64,000 nt of DNA from an uncultured Cohaesibacter sp. (GTDB lineage Bacteria > Pseudomonadota > Alphaproteobacteria > Rhizobiales > Cohaesibacteraceae): contig NZ_OY782507.1 of NCBI RefSeq assembly GCF_963677725.1, positions 1,922,001 to 1,986,000 of the forward strand. The letters run 5' to 3'. The notes beneath the pieces were generated by a model. That model did not search any database, was not told the DNA's origin, and saw nothing but the letters and a program-made list of their open reading frames with translations. This document shows, in pieces, positions 8,802 to 17,682 of this stretch (position 1 is the stretch's first letter; each line of letters starts with the position of its first letter). Position numbers and translations under genes: made by a program.

Positions 8802-9620
8802 ATGAAAATGAAGTTCCTTGGCATTGTTGCTGCGGCTGCCGTCAGCTTTGGCTTTGCCTCCGTCGCTCAGGCCGATCTGTTGGCCGACATCAAGGCAAAA
8901 GGCAAAATCACCGCCGCCACCGAGATGCATTACGCTCCTTATGACATGCTCAAAGATGGCGAATATCAGGGCATTTGCCGCGACATGTTTGATGAAGTGG
9001 CCAAGGAACTGGGCGTTGAAGTGGAATATCTCGATCTGCCATGGCAATCGATCCTGCCGGGTCTGGAAGCTGGCAAATTCGACTTTGTTCATGCCCCAGT
9101 CACCATGACCGCGGAACGGATGAAGCGGTATGCCTTCACCCTGCCAATGGGCAACGCCACCGTGGCTCTCGCCAAGAAAGCTGGCGACGACAGCATCACG
9201 AAGCCTGAAGACATTGCAGGCAAGAAAGTCGGCTCGCAAAAAGGCTCCGCCGAGCTGGCAGAGCTGGAAAAACTGGCCAGCAGCGTAAAACCTGCGGCTG
9301 ATGTGCGTGGCTATGTCAATATCGACGAAGCTCTGGCCGATCTGGCCGCCGGGCGTATTCAGGGCGTTGCCAATGCGGTGGGTCTGATGGGCTATGCGGC
9401 CACGCAGCGTCCGGGCCTGTTCGAACTGGTGCTGCCTCCTTTTGGTGAACCTGCCTATTTCGGTTGGGTCGCACGCAATGACGAAGAAAGCGCGTCTCTG
9501 GTCGCCGCGATCAATGAAGCCTTGCTGAAAATGCACAAGGACGGACGCATCAAGGCGATCAACGAAAAGTGGCTCGGAGCCAATCCGGAGTTGCCAACCG
9601 AGATGCCGGTCGTTAAATAA
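8802..9620 (+). CDS. ABC transporter periplasmic substrate-binding protein, polar amino-acid type (SBP_bac_3)
   Basis: 272 residues from the ATG at 8802, preceded by GGGAG. A signal peptide (MKMKFLGIVAAAAVSFGFASVAQA) leads into DLLADIKAKGKITAATEMHYAPYDMLKDGEYQGICRDMFDEVAKELG, the typical start of family 3 binding proteins. Also present are WQSILPGLEAGKFDFVHAPVTMTAERMKRYAFTLPM and a repeat-like KPEDIAGKKVGSQKGSAE. It would capture an amino acid or related small amine in the periplasm. Two permease genes and an ATPase follow. The upstream amidohydrolase may act on the imported compound or a product of it. Confidence 0.93.
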   Translation: MKMKFLGIVAAAAVSFGFASVAQADLLADIKAKGKITAATEMHYAPYDMLKDGEYQGICRDMFDEVAKELGVEVEYLDLPWQSILPGLEAGKFDFVHAPVTMTAERMKRYAFTLPMGNATVALAKKAGDDSITKPEDIAGKKVGSQKGSAELAELEKLASSVKPAADVRGYVNIDEALADLAAGRIQGVANAVGLMGYAATQRPGLFELVLPPFGEPAYFGWVARNDEESASLVAAINEALLKMHKDGRIKAINEKWLGANPELPTEMPVVK

Positions 9621-9626
9621 TCACGC

Positions 9627-9660
9627 ATATGCATCCGGCAAAGCACTGCCGGATGCATAT
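9627..9660 (+). promoter_or_regulatory. intercistronic hairpin after the binding-protein gene
   Basis: Perfect 14-bp inverted repeat: ATATGCATCCGGCA (9627-9640), six-base loop, TGCCGGATGCATAT (9647-9660). No T-run follows, so it is not a classical terminator. Hairpins at this position usually protect the upstream message from 3' decay and so raise the amount of binding protein relative to permeases. Confidence 0.6.
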
Positions 9661-9691
9661 CTTCTTGTGCCATCCCTTGTGACCATGATCC

Positions 9692-10381
9692 TTGGCCATC
9701 CCCGACAACGATGCGGAGTCCGAACAATTGAGCTTTTCGTTCGAAACGATATTGCACAATTTTCCCTATTTACTGGCAGCTGCCAGATGGACTCTGCTGA
9801 TTTCGCTGTCCGGCATGGCCATTTCTTTGGTCTGGGGCATCTTTCTTTGTGCGGCCCGCATGTCAAAAGGGTGGGTGCTGTCAAATGGTGCTGCTCTTTA
9901 TATCAGCTTCTTTCGCGGCGTGCCTTTGCTCGTCCAGTTGCTGATGTTCTATTATATGCTTCCCTATATCGGTATTGATCTGCCCGCCGTGCAGGCGGCC
10001 ATTCTGGCGGTCGGCATGTGTTCGGCGGCCTATACGGCAGAGATTTTGCGTGGTGCCTTAATGGCCATCCCCGCTGGGCAAAGCGAAGCTGCCCGTGCGC
10101 TGGGCATGTCGAGCCTGTCCCTCTGGAAGCGCATTCTGGTGCCGCAGGCCATCCGCATCAGCATGCCAAGTCTGGTCAATGAGCTGATCCTGTTGGTCAA
10201 GGTATCGTCGCTGGCCTCGGTTGTGGGCATTGGCGAGTTGACCCGGATCTCGCAGAATATCGCTGGCGAGACCTTCCGGCCGCTGGAGATTTATCTCTCG
10301 GCAGCTGTCATCTATTTTGTCATCAATTGGATCCTGTCGCTCGGCGGCCGACTGATTGAGCGTAAATTGCAGGTCGGATAG
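9692..10381 (+). CDS. ABC transporter permease, polar amino-acid type
   Basis: About 229 residues with five hydrophobic segments. The coupling loop that docks on the ATPase is present: EILRGALMAIPAGQSEAARALGMSSLSLWKRILVPQAIRISMPS (EAA motif). No ATG starts this frame: an in-frame stop at 9686-9688 forces initiation at TTG 9692 or TTG 9728. A downstream start near 9728 would leave LSFSFETILHNFPYLLAAARWTLLISL, which fits the family better. It pairs with the permease starting at 10394 to form a heterodimeric channel. Confidence 0.9.
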   Translation: MAIPDNDAESEQLSFSFETILHNFPYLLAAARWTLLISLSGMAISLVWGIFLCAARMSKGWVLSNGAALYISFFRGVPLLVQLLMFYYMLPYIGIDLPAVQAAILAVGMCSAAYTAEILRGALMAIPAGQSEAARALGMSSLSLWKRILVPQAIRISMPSLVNELILLVKVSSLASVVGIGELTRISQNIAGETFRPLEIYLSAAVIYFVINWILSLGGRLIERKLQVG

Positions 10382-10393
10382 GAGCGAGCGGAT

Positions 10394-11053
10394 ATGGAAC
10401 TTGATCTGTTTGTCCGCTACGGCCCGGCCTTGCTGTCCGGCTTTGGAGTGACCATTCTGTGTTGGCTGGTGGGCTCGCTGGGCGGGGTGGCCTTCGGCTT
10501 TCTGCTGGCCTGCCTCAATCGCTGGGGACCACGGCCTTTGAGTTGGCTGATCTATGCCTATGTGGAGGTGATCCGCGGCACGCCTTTCATGATCCAGCTC
10601 TTCATCCTCTATTATGGAGGGCCCTATATCGGGCTGGTGCTGGAACCGGTGGAAGCGGGAATTCTGAGCTTCATTCTTTATGGCAGCCCCTATTTTGCCG
10701 AGATTTTCCGTTCCGGCTTCAATGCTGTGCCCCAAGGCCAGATCGAGGCGGCACGTTGTGTCGGCCTGCCGGAGAAACGAATTCTCTGGCGGATCATCCT
10801 GCCGCAAATGCTGGTGCCGATCACTGCACCGCTGACCAATTTTTTCATAATCCTGACCAAGGAAACCGCCATCCTGTCCGTGGTGACCGTGCCTGAGCTG
10901 CTCTATGAAACCCAGACCATGGCCGCAGAGACCTTTTCCTTTGTCGAGCCTTTCCTTGCGCTGTCGCTGTTCTACTGGCTGATGGTGGTTGGTGCCAACT
11001 GGCTTGGCGGGCGGGTGGAAGAGCGTGTGACCCGTCATCTGCACCGCGCCTGA
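10394..11053 (+). CDS. ABC transporter permease, polar amino-acid type
   Basis: 219 residues with about five membrane segments. The EAA loop reads EIFRSGFNAVPQGQIEAARCVGLPEKRILWRIILPQMLVPI. A GGAG-like ribosome site precedes the ATG, 12 bases after the previous permease stop. It forms the membrane channel with that permease. Its stop is immediately followed by the ATG of the ATPase gene, so expression is coupled. Confidence 0.93.
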   Translation: MELDLFVRYGPALLSGFGVTILCWLVGSLGGVAFGFLLACLNRWGPRPLSWLIYAYVEVIRGTPFMIQLFILYYGGPYIGLVLEPVEAGILSFILYGSPYFAEIFRSGFNAVPQGQIEAARCVGLPEKRILWRIILPQMLVPITAPLTNFFIILTKETAILSVVTVPELLYETQTMAAETFSFVEPFLALSLFYWLMVVGANWLGGRVEERVTRHLHRA

Positions 11054-11911
11054 ATGGAGAGAGACTTGACCAAAATGACCCAGCCCCTTTCCGCTTCTTC
11101 TGATTCATCTTCTGACGCGTCTTCTGGTGATGATGTGATCATCGCAGTGCGTCAGCTCACAAAGCATTTTGATGACTTCACCGCACTTGACGACATTTCG
11201 CTCGATGTCCATCGCTCCGAAGTTCTGTGCCTGATTGGCCCGTCCGGTTCAGGCAAGTCGACCCTGCTGCGCTGCCTCAATTTCCTTGAAGAATATGACG
11301 GGGGAGAAGTGCGGCTTGACGGTGACTTGATCGGCTGGAAAGAAGGAACCTCCGCTCCGCGCAAGGCACTGACGGGCGAAGCTCTGCGCAGCCAGCGCCA
11401 ACAGATCGGCATGGTGTTCCAGCATTTCCATCTCTGGCCGCACATGTCGGCGATCGACAATGTGGCCGAGGCGCTTCTCAGCGTCAAAGGACTCAGCCGA
11501 ACCAAGGCCCGTGCCAAGGCGCTTGAAGCTCTCACCAAAGTGCATCTTGAGGACAAGGCCGACAGCTATCCGGCCAATTTGTCCGGTGGCCAGCAGCAAC
11601 GTGTGGCCATTGCCCGGGCCATTGCGATGGAACCACGGGTGATGCTGTTTGATGAGCCGACTTCAGCGCTTGACCCGGAACTGGTTGGAGAAGTGCTAAG
11701 TGTGATGAAGGAAATGGCGTCCGAAGGCATGACCATGGTGGTGGTTACCCACGAAATGGGCTTTGCGGCTCATGTGGCCGACCGGGTGGCCTTTCTGGAT
11801 GCGGGCCGTTTGGTGACCTGCGTGCCACCCAAAGAGATATTTGCTCAGGAACCGCATGACCAGCGGGTGCGGGACTTCCTCCAGACCTATCGCGACCGCA
11901 ACGTGGTCTAA
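11054..11911 (+). CDS. ABC transporter ATP-binding protein, polar amino-acid type
   Basis: 285 residues, with about 30 extra residues rich in Ser and Asp before the core fold. Walker A is GPSGSGKST near residue 61, the Q-loop is [15 protein letters not shown], the signature is LSGGQQQRV, and Walker B is [18 protein letters not shown], followed by the switch histidine in VVTHEMGF. The first ATG directly abuts the preceding stop; TTG 11066 or ATG 11075 after GGAGAG could be the true start and would shorten the odd leader. It powers the two permeases encoded just upstream. Confidence 0.95.
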   Translation: MERDLTKMTQPLSASSDSSSDASSGDDVIIAVRQLTKHFDDFTALDDISLDVHRSEVLCLIGPSGSGKSTLLRCLNFLEEYDGGEVRLDGDLIGWKEGTSAPRKALTGEALRSQRQQIGMVFQHFHLWPHMSAIDNVAEALLSVKGLSRTKARAKALEALTKVHLEDKADSYPANLSGGQQQRVAIARAIAMEPRVMLFDEPTSALDPELVGEVLSVMKEMASEGMTMVVVTHEMGFAAHVADRVAFLDAGRLVTCVPPKEIFAQEPHDQRVRDFLQTYRDRNVV

Positions 11912-11921
11912 CGCAGACAAA

Positions 11922-11964
11922 GTGCGTGCGGCGAAGTGAGGCCACTCCCTCACTCCGCACGCAC
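11922..11964. terminator. imperfect long hairpin between convergent genes
   Basis: GTGCGTGCGG pairs with CCGCACGCAC, extended by AGTGAGG/CCTCACT, between the convergent ATPase and M42 peptidase genes. The stem is strong but the T-run is poor on both strands (TTTGT on the minus strand), so it is a probable but not certain bidirectional terminator. Confidence 0.5.
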
Positions 11965-11999
11965 GCCTCCCCGCTTCAGCCTTCAGATGGCCTCCTCAT

Positions 12000-13172
12000 T
12001 CAGGCTTGGGGTCCGAGATCTTCATTATCGACATCACGAGTCAGATCCTGCTCGGCATCATCGGTCTTCTGCTTGGTGAAGCCGGAAATGCCTTCGGCAT
12101 ATTGCTCAAAGTCACGCTTGATCTCGACCGGACTGCCGACATAGGCGGTGATCAGCTCGGACAAAGACCGCAACGCATGCATGTGGATGCGCTCATAGCC
12201 GTGGGACGCATCAACACCGAATGTGATCAGAGCGGTTCGGACATCGGCCCCGGCCTCGATCGCGCTGGCGGAATCCGAACGGTAATAACGGAAGATATCC
12301 TTCTGGAAACGGATGTCATTTTCCCTGCAGAGCGAGACCAGTTTCTTGGTCAGATGATAGTCGAACGGGCCGGTCTGGTCCGCCATGCCAATGGTCACGC
12401 CGAACTCGTCAGAATTCTGGCCCGGAGCCGAAGTGCCGTTGTCGACCGAGATCATCGAAGCGACCTCTGGCGTAAGCACAGATGACGCGCCGACGCCGAC
12501 TTCCTCGGCAATGGTGAAAAGAAAATGGATATCGACCGGGGTCCGCAATTCCGCATCCTGCATGGCCTTTAGCGCCGTTAAGGCCACTGCAACGCCCGCC
12601 TTGTTGTCAAGATGGCGCGAGACAATGAAACCATTGTCGATGAATTCTGCCTGCGGATCGATGGCGACGATGTCACCGATATCGATGGTCAGCTTTTCCA
12701 GATCTTCCCTGTTGCGGGCCAGCGCATCGATGCGCAATTCCACATGGTCCCAGCCTATCGGGGCCTGATCCACTTCCTCGTTAAAGGTGTGACCGGACGC
12801 CTTGAGCGGCAGGATGGTACCGCGATAGGCGCCGTCTTCGGAAAAGATGGTGGCGCGCGCCCCTTCGGCAAATCGGGCAGACCAATGGCCAACTGGCACA
12901 AGTGCCAGGCGTCCATTGTCTTTCAGGAATTTGACCTGCGCACCCAGCGTGTCAAGATGGGTGACAATGGCACGTGCGCCTTTGCGGCGGGAGCCCTGTC
13001 GGATGGCGCAAATCGCCCCGCGTCGTGTCAATTCCGCTTCGAGCCCCAGGCTTTGCAGCTCTTCAGTCACGAAGCGGACAATGGTGTCGGTATAGCCTGT
13101 GGGACTGGGGATCTCCAACAGCCGCGACAGGATGGATTGCAGATAGCCGGTGTCAATGGTCAACAAGGTCAT
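12000..13172 (-). CDS. M42-family peptidase of the NAGGN osmolyte cluster
   Basis: 390 residues. The di-metal aminopeptidase fold is recognisable by its ligands: VTHLDTLG near residue 71, HLDNKAGVAV near 187, the EEVGVGASS pair of glutamates near 222, SVDNGT near 242 and the late histidine HGYERIH near 325. It is the third member of a conserved trio with the glutamine-dipeptide synthetase and the amidotransferase just upstream; the family is known as the trio M42 hydrolase. Its precise step is not established. Turnover or trimming of the dipeptide when osmotic stress ends is a reasonable guess. It begins 12 bases after the synthetase stop, so the three genes form one operon. The acidic C-terminal 20 residues are a tail beyond the core. 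Confidence 0.92.
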   Translation of the reverse strand: MTLLTIDTGYLQSILSRLLEIPSPTGYTDTIVRFVTEELQSLGLEAELTRRGAICAIRQGSRRKGARAIVTHLDTLGAQVKFLKDNGRLALVPVGHWSARFAEGARATIFSEDGAYRGTILPLKASGHTFNEEVDQAPIGWDHVELRIDALARNREDLEKLTIDIGDIVAIDPQAEFIDNGFIVSRHLDNKAGVAVALTALKAMQDAELRTPVDIHFLFTIAEEVGVGASSVLTPEVASMISVDNGTSAPGQNSDEFGVTIGMADQTGPFDYHLTKKLVSLCRENDIRFQKDIFRYYRSDSASAIEAGADVRTALITFGVDASHGYERIHMHALRSLSELITAYVGSPVEIKRDFEQYAEGISGFTKQKTDDAEQDLTRDVDNEDLGPQA

Positions 13173-13184
13173 GGAATTTGGGCC

Positions 13185-14984
13185 TTATTCGGTAGCGTCA
13201 CGGGTCAGCCGCTTTTGCCGCACGGCGGCGGGCATTGAGCGCGGAAAGAGCAGATCAATGAAGCGTTCTGCGGTCGGCTGGGGTTCATGATTGGCAAGGC
13301 CGGGCCGTTCATTGGCTTCGATGAAGACATAGTCGGCCTGACGATGGTCCTTTACCATGAAGTCGATCCCTGTGACAGGAATATCGATGGCCTTGGCTGC
13401 CTTGATGGCGGCTTGAATTAGATGCGGATGCACCTCTTCGGTGACATCGACAATCGTACCGCCGGTATGGAGATTGGCCGTTTTTCGGACGGTGATCTCC
13501 CGCCCCCGTTCGAGGCGATCATCCATGCCAAGGCCCGCTTCGATGACGCAACGCTCGGTTTCGGCATCAATGGGAATGGTGCTTTCGCCCCCGGTGGCAG
13601 CAGCGCGCCTGCGGCTCTGGGTCTCGATCAACTGACGCACGGTCTTCTTGCCGTCGCCAATCACCTTGGCTGGCAGGCGAAGCGCGGCGGCGACAACCTT
13701 GTCATCGATGACAACGAGGCGCAGATCGTGACCGATATAGCAATCTTCAAGCAGCACGTCGGGGCACACCTTGCGGGCGCGATCAATTGCCGCCAGGACG
13801 GCATCATAATTGCTGACCCCGACCGCAATGCCCTGTCCTTGCTCGCCGCGCGAGGGCTTGACGACAACGGACTCATGGCTGCGCAAAAAGGCCGAAATAT
13901 CGGCACCCTCCACCAGATCGAGTTGATCAGGGACAGTAACGCCAGCCTTCTCTGCGAGCTTGCGGGTCATCCGTTTGTCATCGCAAATGGACAAGGTGAC
14001 CGCACTGGTCAGATCGGTCAGGGACTCGCGGCAGCGGACCGAGCGGCCGCCATAGGTGAGCCGGAACATCCCATAATCCGCATCGATGATATCAACATGA
14101 ATGCCGCGTCTTAGCGCCTCATCAACAATAATCTGGGCATAGGGGTTGAGACCGGTCTTTTCCTGATCGCCCACAAACAGATTTTCGTTGATCTGGTTCT
14201 TGCGCTTGATGGCAAAGACATTGACCCGGCGAAAACCGAGTTTTTCGTAAAGGGCAATGGCCTGATCATTGTTATGCAGAACAGAGAGATCCATGTAGGA
14301 CGAGCCACGGGCCTTGTATTGTTCGGCCAACCGGCGCAGCAGGGATTCGCCCAAGCCCGCATGAGGAGCGTTGGGTGAGACCGCAAGGCACCAGAGCGAC
14401 GACCCCTTGTCCGGGTCGTCGAAGGCTTTTTCATGATCAATCCCCATCACCGAGCCCAGAACATCGCCGGTTTGTGCATCTTCGGCCACCAGCATGGTGA
14501 GCGTACCTGCATCCCTGTGCGACCAGAAAAATTCCGGCGGGACTGTGATCATCCCCCTTTCGGCGAGGATAACGTTGATGGCTTCGGCGTCGGCTTGGGT
14601 GGAGATGCGACGAATATGGAAGGTCTGCCGCCGATCGCGGGCTGGGCGATAATTGGCCAGATCCAGGCGATAGGTGTGGGACGGGTCAAGGAAAAACTCC
14701 TGTGGGGCTTGGGCCAGCACAACATGCGGATCGCGGACATAGAAGGCGATATCCCTCTGGTCCGACTGTTCATCGCGCATGACATCGATCAGTTCCTCGG
14801 CATTGTCAAAGGTATTGCCAAAGATCAGGCGTCCCCAGCCGCAATCCAATGCCACATTGGTGCGCTTGAGTTCGTGGGAGGCATGAAGCGAACTCATGCC
14901 TTCCTGCCTGATGCGCTGCAGCCGATGTTGGGCCACGTGACGCTGTTGGGGCGTTTGCTTCTGTTTTTCCCGGTCAGAGCTCAT
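13185..14984 (-). CDS. ngs: N-acetylglutaminylglutamine synthetase (GNAT plus ATP-grasp)
   Basis: About 599 residues from the ATG at 14984, chosen because AGGAGGT lies 9 bases upstream. The N-terminal half carries a GNAT acetyltransferase fold (LWCLAVSPNAPHAGLGESLLRRLAEQYKARG, the acetyl-CoA loop, then AIALYEKLGF). The C-terminal half is an ATP-grasp ligase (VVVKPSRGEQGQGIAVGV, VLLEDCYIGHDLRLVVIDDKVVAAALR, GIDFMVKD, FIEANERPGLANH). Such fused proteins acetylate glutamine and join a second glutamine, giving N-acetylglutaminylglutamine, which the partner amidotransferase amidates to NAGGN, a compatible solute of salt-stressed rhizobia and pseudomonads. It starts 5 bases after the amidotransferase stop. 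Confidence 0.93.
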   Translation of the reverse strand: MSSDREKQKQTPQQRHVAQHRLQRIRQEGMSSLHASHELKRTNVALDCGWGRLIFGNTFDNAEELIDVMRDEQSDQRDIAFYVRDPHVVLAQAPQEFFLDPSHTYRLDLANYRPARDRRQTFHIRRISTQADAEAINVILAERGMITVPPEFFWSHRDAGTLTMLVAEDAQTGDVLGSVMGIDHEKAFDDPDKGSSLWCLAVSPNAPHAGLGESLLRRLAEQYKARGSSYMDLSVLHNNDQAIALYEKLGFRRVNVFAIKRKNQINENLFVGDQEKTGLNPYAQIIVDEALRRGIHVDIIDADYGMFRLTYGGRSVRCRESLTDLTSAVTLSICDDKRMTRKLAEKAGVTVPDQLDLVEGADISAFLRSHESVVVKPSRGEQGQGIAVGVSNYDAVLAAIDRARKVCPDVLLEDCYIGHDLRLVVIDDKVVAAALRLPAKVIGDGKKTVRQLIETQSRRRAAATGGESTIPIDAETERCVIEAGLGMDDRLERGREITVRKTANLHTGGTIVDVTEEVHPHLIQAAIKAAKAIDIPVTGIDFMVKDHRQADYVFIEANERPGLANHEPQPTAERFIDLLFPRSMPAAVRQKRLTRDATE

Positions 14985-14989
14985 GTGCT

Positions 14990-16765
14990 TCAGACCTCCT
15001 GCGTTTGCAACCACAATTCGAGCAAAGCGACCTGCCACAGCTCGGAGCCGCGCAGGGGTGTAATATGGTCAGACGGGGCATCAAACAGCCGATCCAGATA
15101 GGATTGCTGGAACAGACCGCGATCTTTGGCCGCTTGCGAGCCAAGGGCGTCCTTGACCATCTCAAGGTAAGGGCCTTCGATATATTTGAGGGCCGGAACC
15201 GGGAAATAGCCCTTGGGTCGATCAATCACCGCGGACGGAATGACCTGTCGTGCGGCTTGCTTTAACACGCCCTTGCCGCCATGGGCCAGCTTATGGCGGC
15301 TGGGGATGCGACCTGCCAGTTCCACCACCTCATGATCGAGGAATGGCACGCGGGCTTCCAGACCCCACGCCATGGTCATATTGTCGACCCGCTTGACCGG
15401 ATCATCGACCAGCATGACATTGGTGTCGAGGCGCAGGGCCTTGTCGACAGGATCGGAAGCGCCGGGACGAGAGAAATGCTCGGCAACGAAGGCCAGACTT
15501 TCATTGCGATCGGCGAGATAGTCGGGATTCAGATGGCGCGCCATGCGCTTCTGGTCACGGTCGAAAAAGGCCAGAGCATAATTCTCGATCGGATTCTGGG
15601 CGCTTTGCAGTGGCGGATACCAGTGATAGCCGCCAAAGACTTCGTCAGCCCCCTGGCCCGACTGCACCACCTTGATGGTCTTGGAGACTTCCCGGCTGAG
15701 CAAATAGAAGCCGATATTGTCATAGGACACCATTGGCTCGGACATGGCCTTGATGGCATGGGGGAGATTTTCCATCATCTCGTCGGATGGAATGTGGATC
15801 TTGTGGTGGTTGGTGCCATAATGCTTGGCGATGAGGTCGGAATATTCGAACTCGTTGCCCTTCTCATTGTTGGCATCTTCAAAGCCGATGGAATAGGTCG
15901 CCAGACCTTCCTGCCCCTGCTCGGCCAAAAGACCGACAATCATCGAGCTGTCCACCCCGCCCGAGAGCAACACGCCGACGGGCACGTCGCAGACCATGCG
16001 ACGGCGCACGGACTTGCGCAATTCTTCCAGCAGCAAGTCGCACCATTCGCCTTCCGAGCGGGCTTCATCTTCCGCACTTCGCTCAAAGGTTGGCTCCCAG
16101 TAGGTTTTCTCTGTGGAGTGGCCTTGTGCATCAATGATGCGCAGGGTGGCTGCGGGCAGTTTGCGCACGCCATTGAGGATGGTGCGTGGTGCAGGCACCA
16201 CCGCATGCCATGTCATGTAATGATGCAAAGCGGCACGGTCGATGGACGTATCGACATCACCTCCGGCAAGGATCGATTGCAAGCTGGAAGCAAAGCGGAT
16301 ATGTCCGGGGCCTTCATTCAAATAGAGCGGTTTGATGCCAAACCGGTCACGGGCAAGGATTGTGCGTCCGGTGCGCTTTTCATAGATGACAAAGGCAAAC
16401 ATGCCTTGCAGACGCGGCAGGGCCTCTTCGCCCCATTCGGCCCAAGCCTTAAGAATGACTTCGGTGTCCCCTTGCGACTTGAAGCGATGGCCTGCTTGCT
16501 GAAGCTCGGCGCGCAGTTCGGGATAATTGTAAATACAGCCATTGAAGACCATGATGCGCTCATTGTCTTCATCGTTGAAGGGCTGGCTGGAAGCATCGGA
16601 CAGATCGATGATTTTCAGGCGTCTATGTCCCATGCCAATCGGGCCTTCGGCATGGGTTCCTGACGCATCGGGGCCACGCGAGGCGAGGCGGTCTGTCATG
16701 GTCTGGATTTTTTCGATTGGAACGTGAGTGCCATCGAACCTGACTTCGCCGCAAATTCCACACAT
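14990..16765 (-). CDS. asnO: N-acetylglutaminylglutamine amidotransferase (asparagine-synthetase type)
   Basis: 591 residues. The mature protein would begin at the nucleophilic cysteine of MCGICGEV, followed by the class II glutaminase motifs RLASRGPDASG, GHRRLKIIDLS and FNGCIYNYPELR. The synthetase half has the ATP pyrophosphatase loop LLSGGVDSSM near residue 268 and a PFLDHEVVELA-type segment near 480. It transfers ammonia from glutamine to the dipeptide made by the neighbouring synthetase, completing NAGGN. A GGAGA site precedes the ATG. This is the first gene of the operon; the promoter must lie in 16766-17016, where the sequence is AT-rich but I could not pick a specific box. Confidence 0.94.
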   Translation of the reverse strand: MCGICGEVRFDGTHVPIEKIQTMTDRLASRGPDASGTHAEGPIGMGHRRLKIIDLSDASSQPFNDEDNERIMVFNGCIYNYPELRAELQQAGHRFKSQGDTEVILKAWAEWGEEALPRLQGMFAFVIYEKRTGRTILARDRFGIKPLYLNEGPGHIRFASSLQSILAGGDVDTSIDRAALHHYMTWHAVVPAPRTILNGVRKLPAATLRIIDAQGHSTEKTYWEPTFERSAEDEARSEGEWCDLLLEELRKSVRRRMVCDVPVGVLLSGGVDSSMIVGLLAEQGQEGLATYSIGFEDANNEKGNEFEYSDLIAKHYGTNHHKIHIPSDEMMENLPHAIKAMSEPMVSYDNIGFYLLSREVSKTIKVVQSGQGADEVFGGYHWYPPLQSAQNPIENYALAFFDRDQKRMARHLNPDYLADRNESLAFVAEHFSRPGASDPVDKALRLDTNVMLVDDPVKRVDNMTMAWGLEARVPFLDHEVVELAGRIPSRHKLAHGGKGVLKQAARQVIPSAVIDRPKGYFPVPALKYIEGPYLEMVKDALGSQAAKDRGLFQQSYLDRLFDAPSDHITPLRGSELWQVALLELWLQTQEV

Positions 16766-17016
16766 ACTTTAAACACGTCTCCTGCTATTGATTTCTGCTC
16801 TAATAATTAGTGTTGTAACGTTTATTATACAAGTCTAAAGGCAAAAGCGTGGCACTTTTGACGTGGATGCTTTTGCGTAACCGAGGGTTAAAACGCGATT
16901 TCGCTCAGGTCAAAAGCCGGTCGCGCCAGCCCTTGATGCGGCATCTGATCGCCAACCAAACCCGGCAGCAAGGAACGCGCTAAAGATCTGAAATATTAAA
17001 TTAAATCCCTATCTCC

Positions 17017-17511
17017 CTATTTGTTCTCGGACGGCTTTTGGAAAGCCTGCTGGACATGAATATGACGATGAGGAGAGGCTTTTTCATCATCATGGACATG
17101 ATGATCGCCGTGAGCACTGATTGGCACCAGAGAAAGTGCACCATGCGCCACACCTCGCTCCAAAAACAGGGTTTCGGCAGCGGACGCAATGTCTCCGAGC
17201 TTGCCTTGGGTGACTTCAATTTCCAGCGCGGTGGAATGGTCCAGCGGCACCGACAGGGAGGTCAGATGGCGGTCATGGGCATCGAGCCGACGCTTGGCCA
17301 GTCTGGCACCAAGATTGCGTTTGGTCTGATCGACGGTATAGGAAACAATTCCCAAACAATCTGCATCATCCGGGCCGTCATACCGGTCCAGCATGGCGCG
17401 TCGAACCAGATCGCGAATGGCTTCGGACCGATTTTTTGCCCCGCTATCCCCCATATATTGGTCTAGGTCTGTGGCAATTTCATCAGAAAGCGTAATGGTG
17501 ATGCGCTTCAT
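17017..17511 (-). CDS. nikR: NikR-family ribbon-helix-helix regulator lacking the canonical nickel ligands
   Basis: 164 residues against about 133 for E. coli NikR. The N-terminal strand MKRITITL keeps the DNA-contacting Arg3, Thr5 and Thr7, and NRSEAIRD (27-34) is identical to E. coli. The C-terminal ACT-like domain aligns without gaps (YTVDQTKRNL, ALEIEVTQGKLGDI, ERGVAHG). At the four high-affinity nickel positions, His76, His87, His89 and Cys95 of E. coli, this protein has Leu76, Ser87, Pro89 and Ala95. His79 and His82 remain nearby. Beyond the family end there is a tail with seven histidines between residues 134 and 152. It is divergent from the NikK-like gene across an exact NikR operator. 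It should bind that DNA, but how it senses metal must differ from E. coli. Confidence 0.9.
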   Translation of the reverse strand: MKRITITLSDEIATDLDQYMGDSGAKNRSEAIRDLVRRAMLDRYDGPDDADCLGIVSYTVDQTKRNLGARLAKRRLDAHDRHLTSLSVPLDHSTALEIEVTQGKLGDIASAAETLFLERGVAHGALSLVPISAHGDHHVHDDEKASPHRHIHVQQAFQKPSENK

Positions 17512-17621
17512 CTTTTCGCGGTCCTTCAGCTGTTTTTCGGCTTTTCAGCCCATACCGAGCTTAACAGCAAAGGCCCCATATCAGAAGGAACAAAAAAATA
17601 CGTATTGTACAGGCAGTGGGG

Positions 17622-17649
17622 GTATGATTTATCTTCGATTTATTCATAC
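17622..17649. promoter_or_regulatory. NikR operator, exact match to GTATGA-N16-TCATAC
   Basis: GTATGA at 17622-17627 and TCATAC at 17644-17649 are separated by exactly 16 bases, the arrangement known for E. coli NikR. One further base on each side (G and C) continues the symmetry. The site lies between the divergent nikR gene (start 17511) and the NikK-like gene (start 17683), 33 bases before the latter start, so it could repress both. Confidence 0.9.
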
Positions 17650-17682
17650 CGAATCCTTCCCTCCCATCAAGGATCCTCACCC

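Noticed and set aside
8781-9536. 251-codon minus-strand open frame
   Set aside because: Antisense to the ABC binding-protein gene and without protein-like sequence.
15281-16663. 460-codon plus-strand open frame
   Set aside because: Antisense shadow of the amidotransferase gene; no family features.
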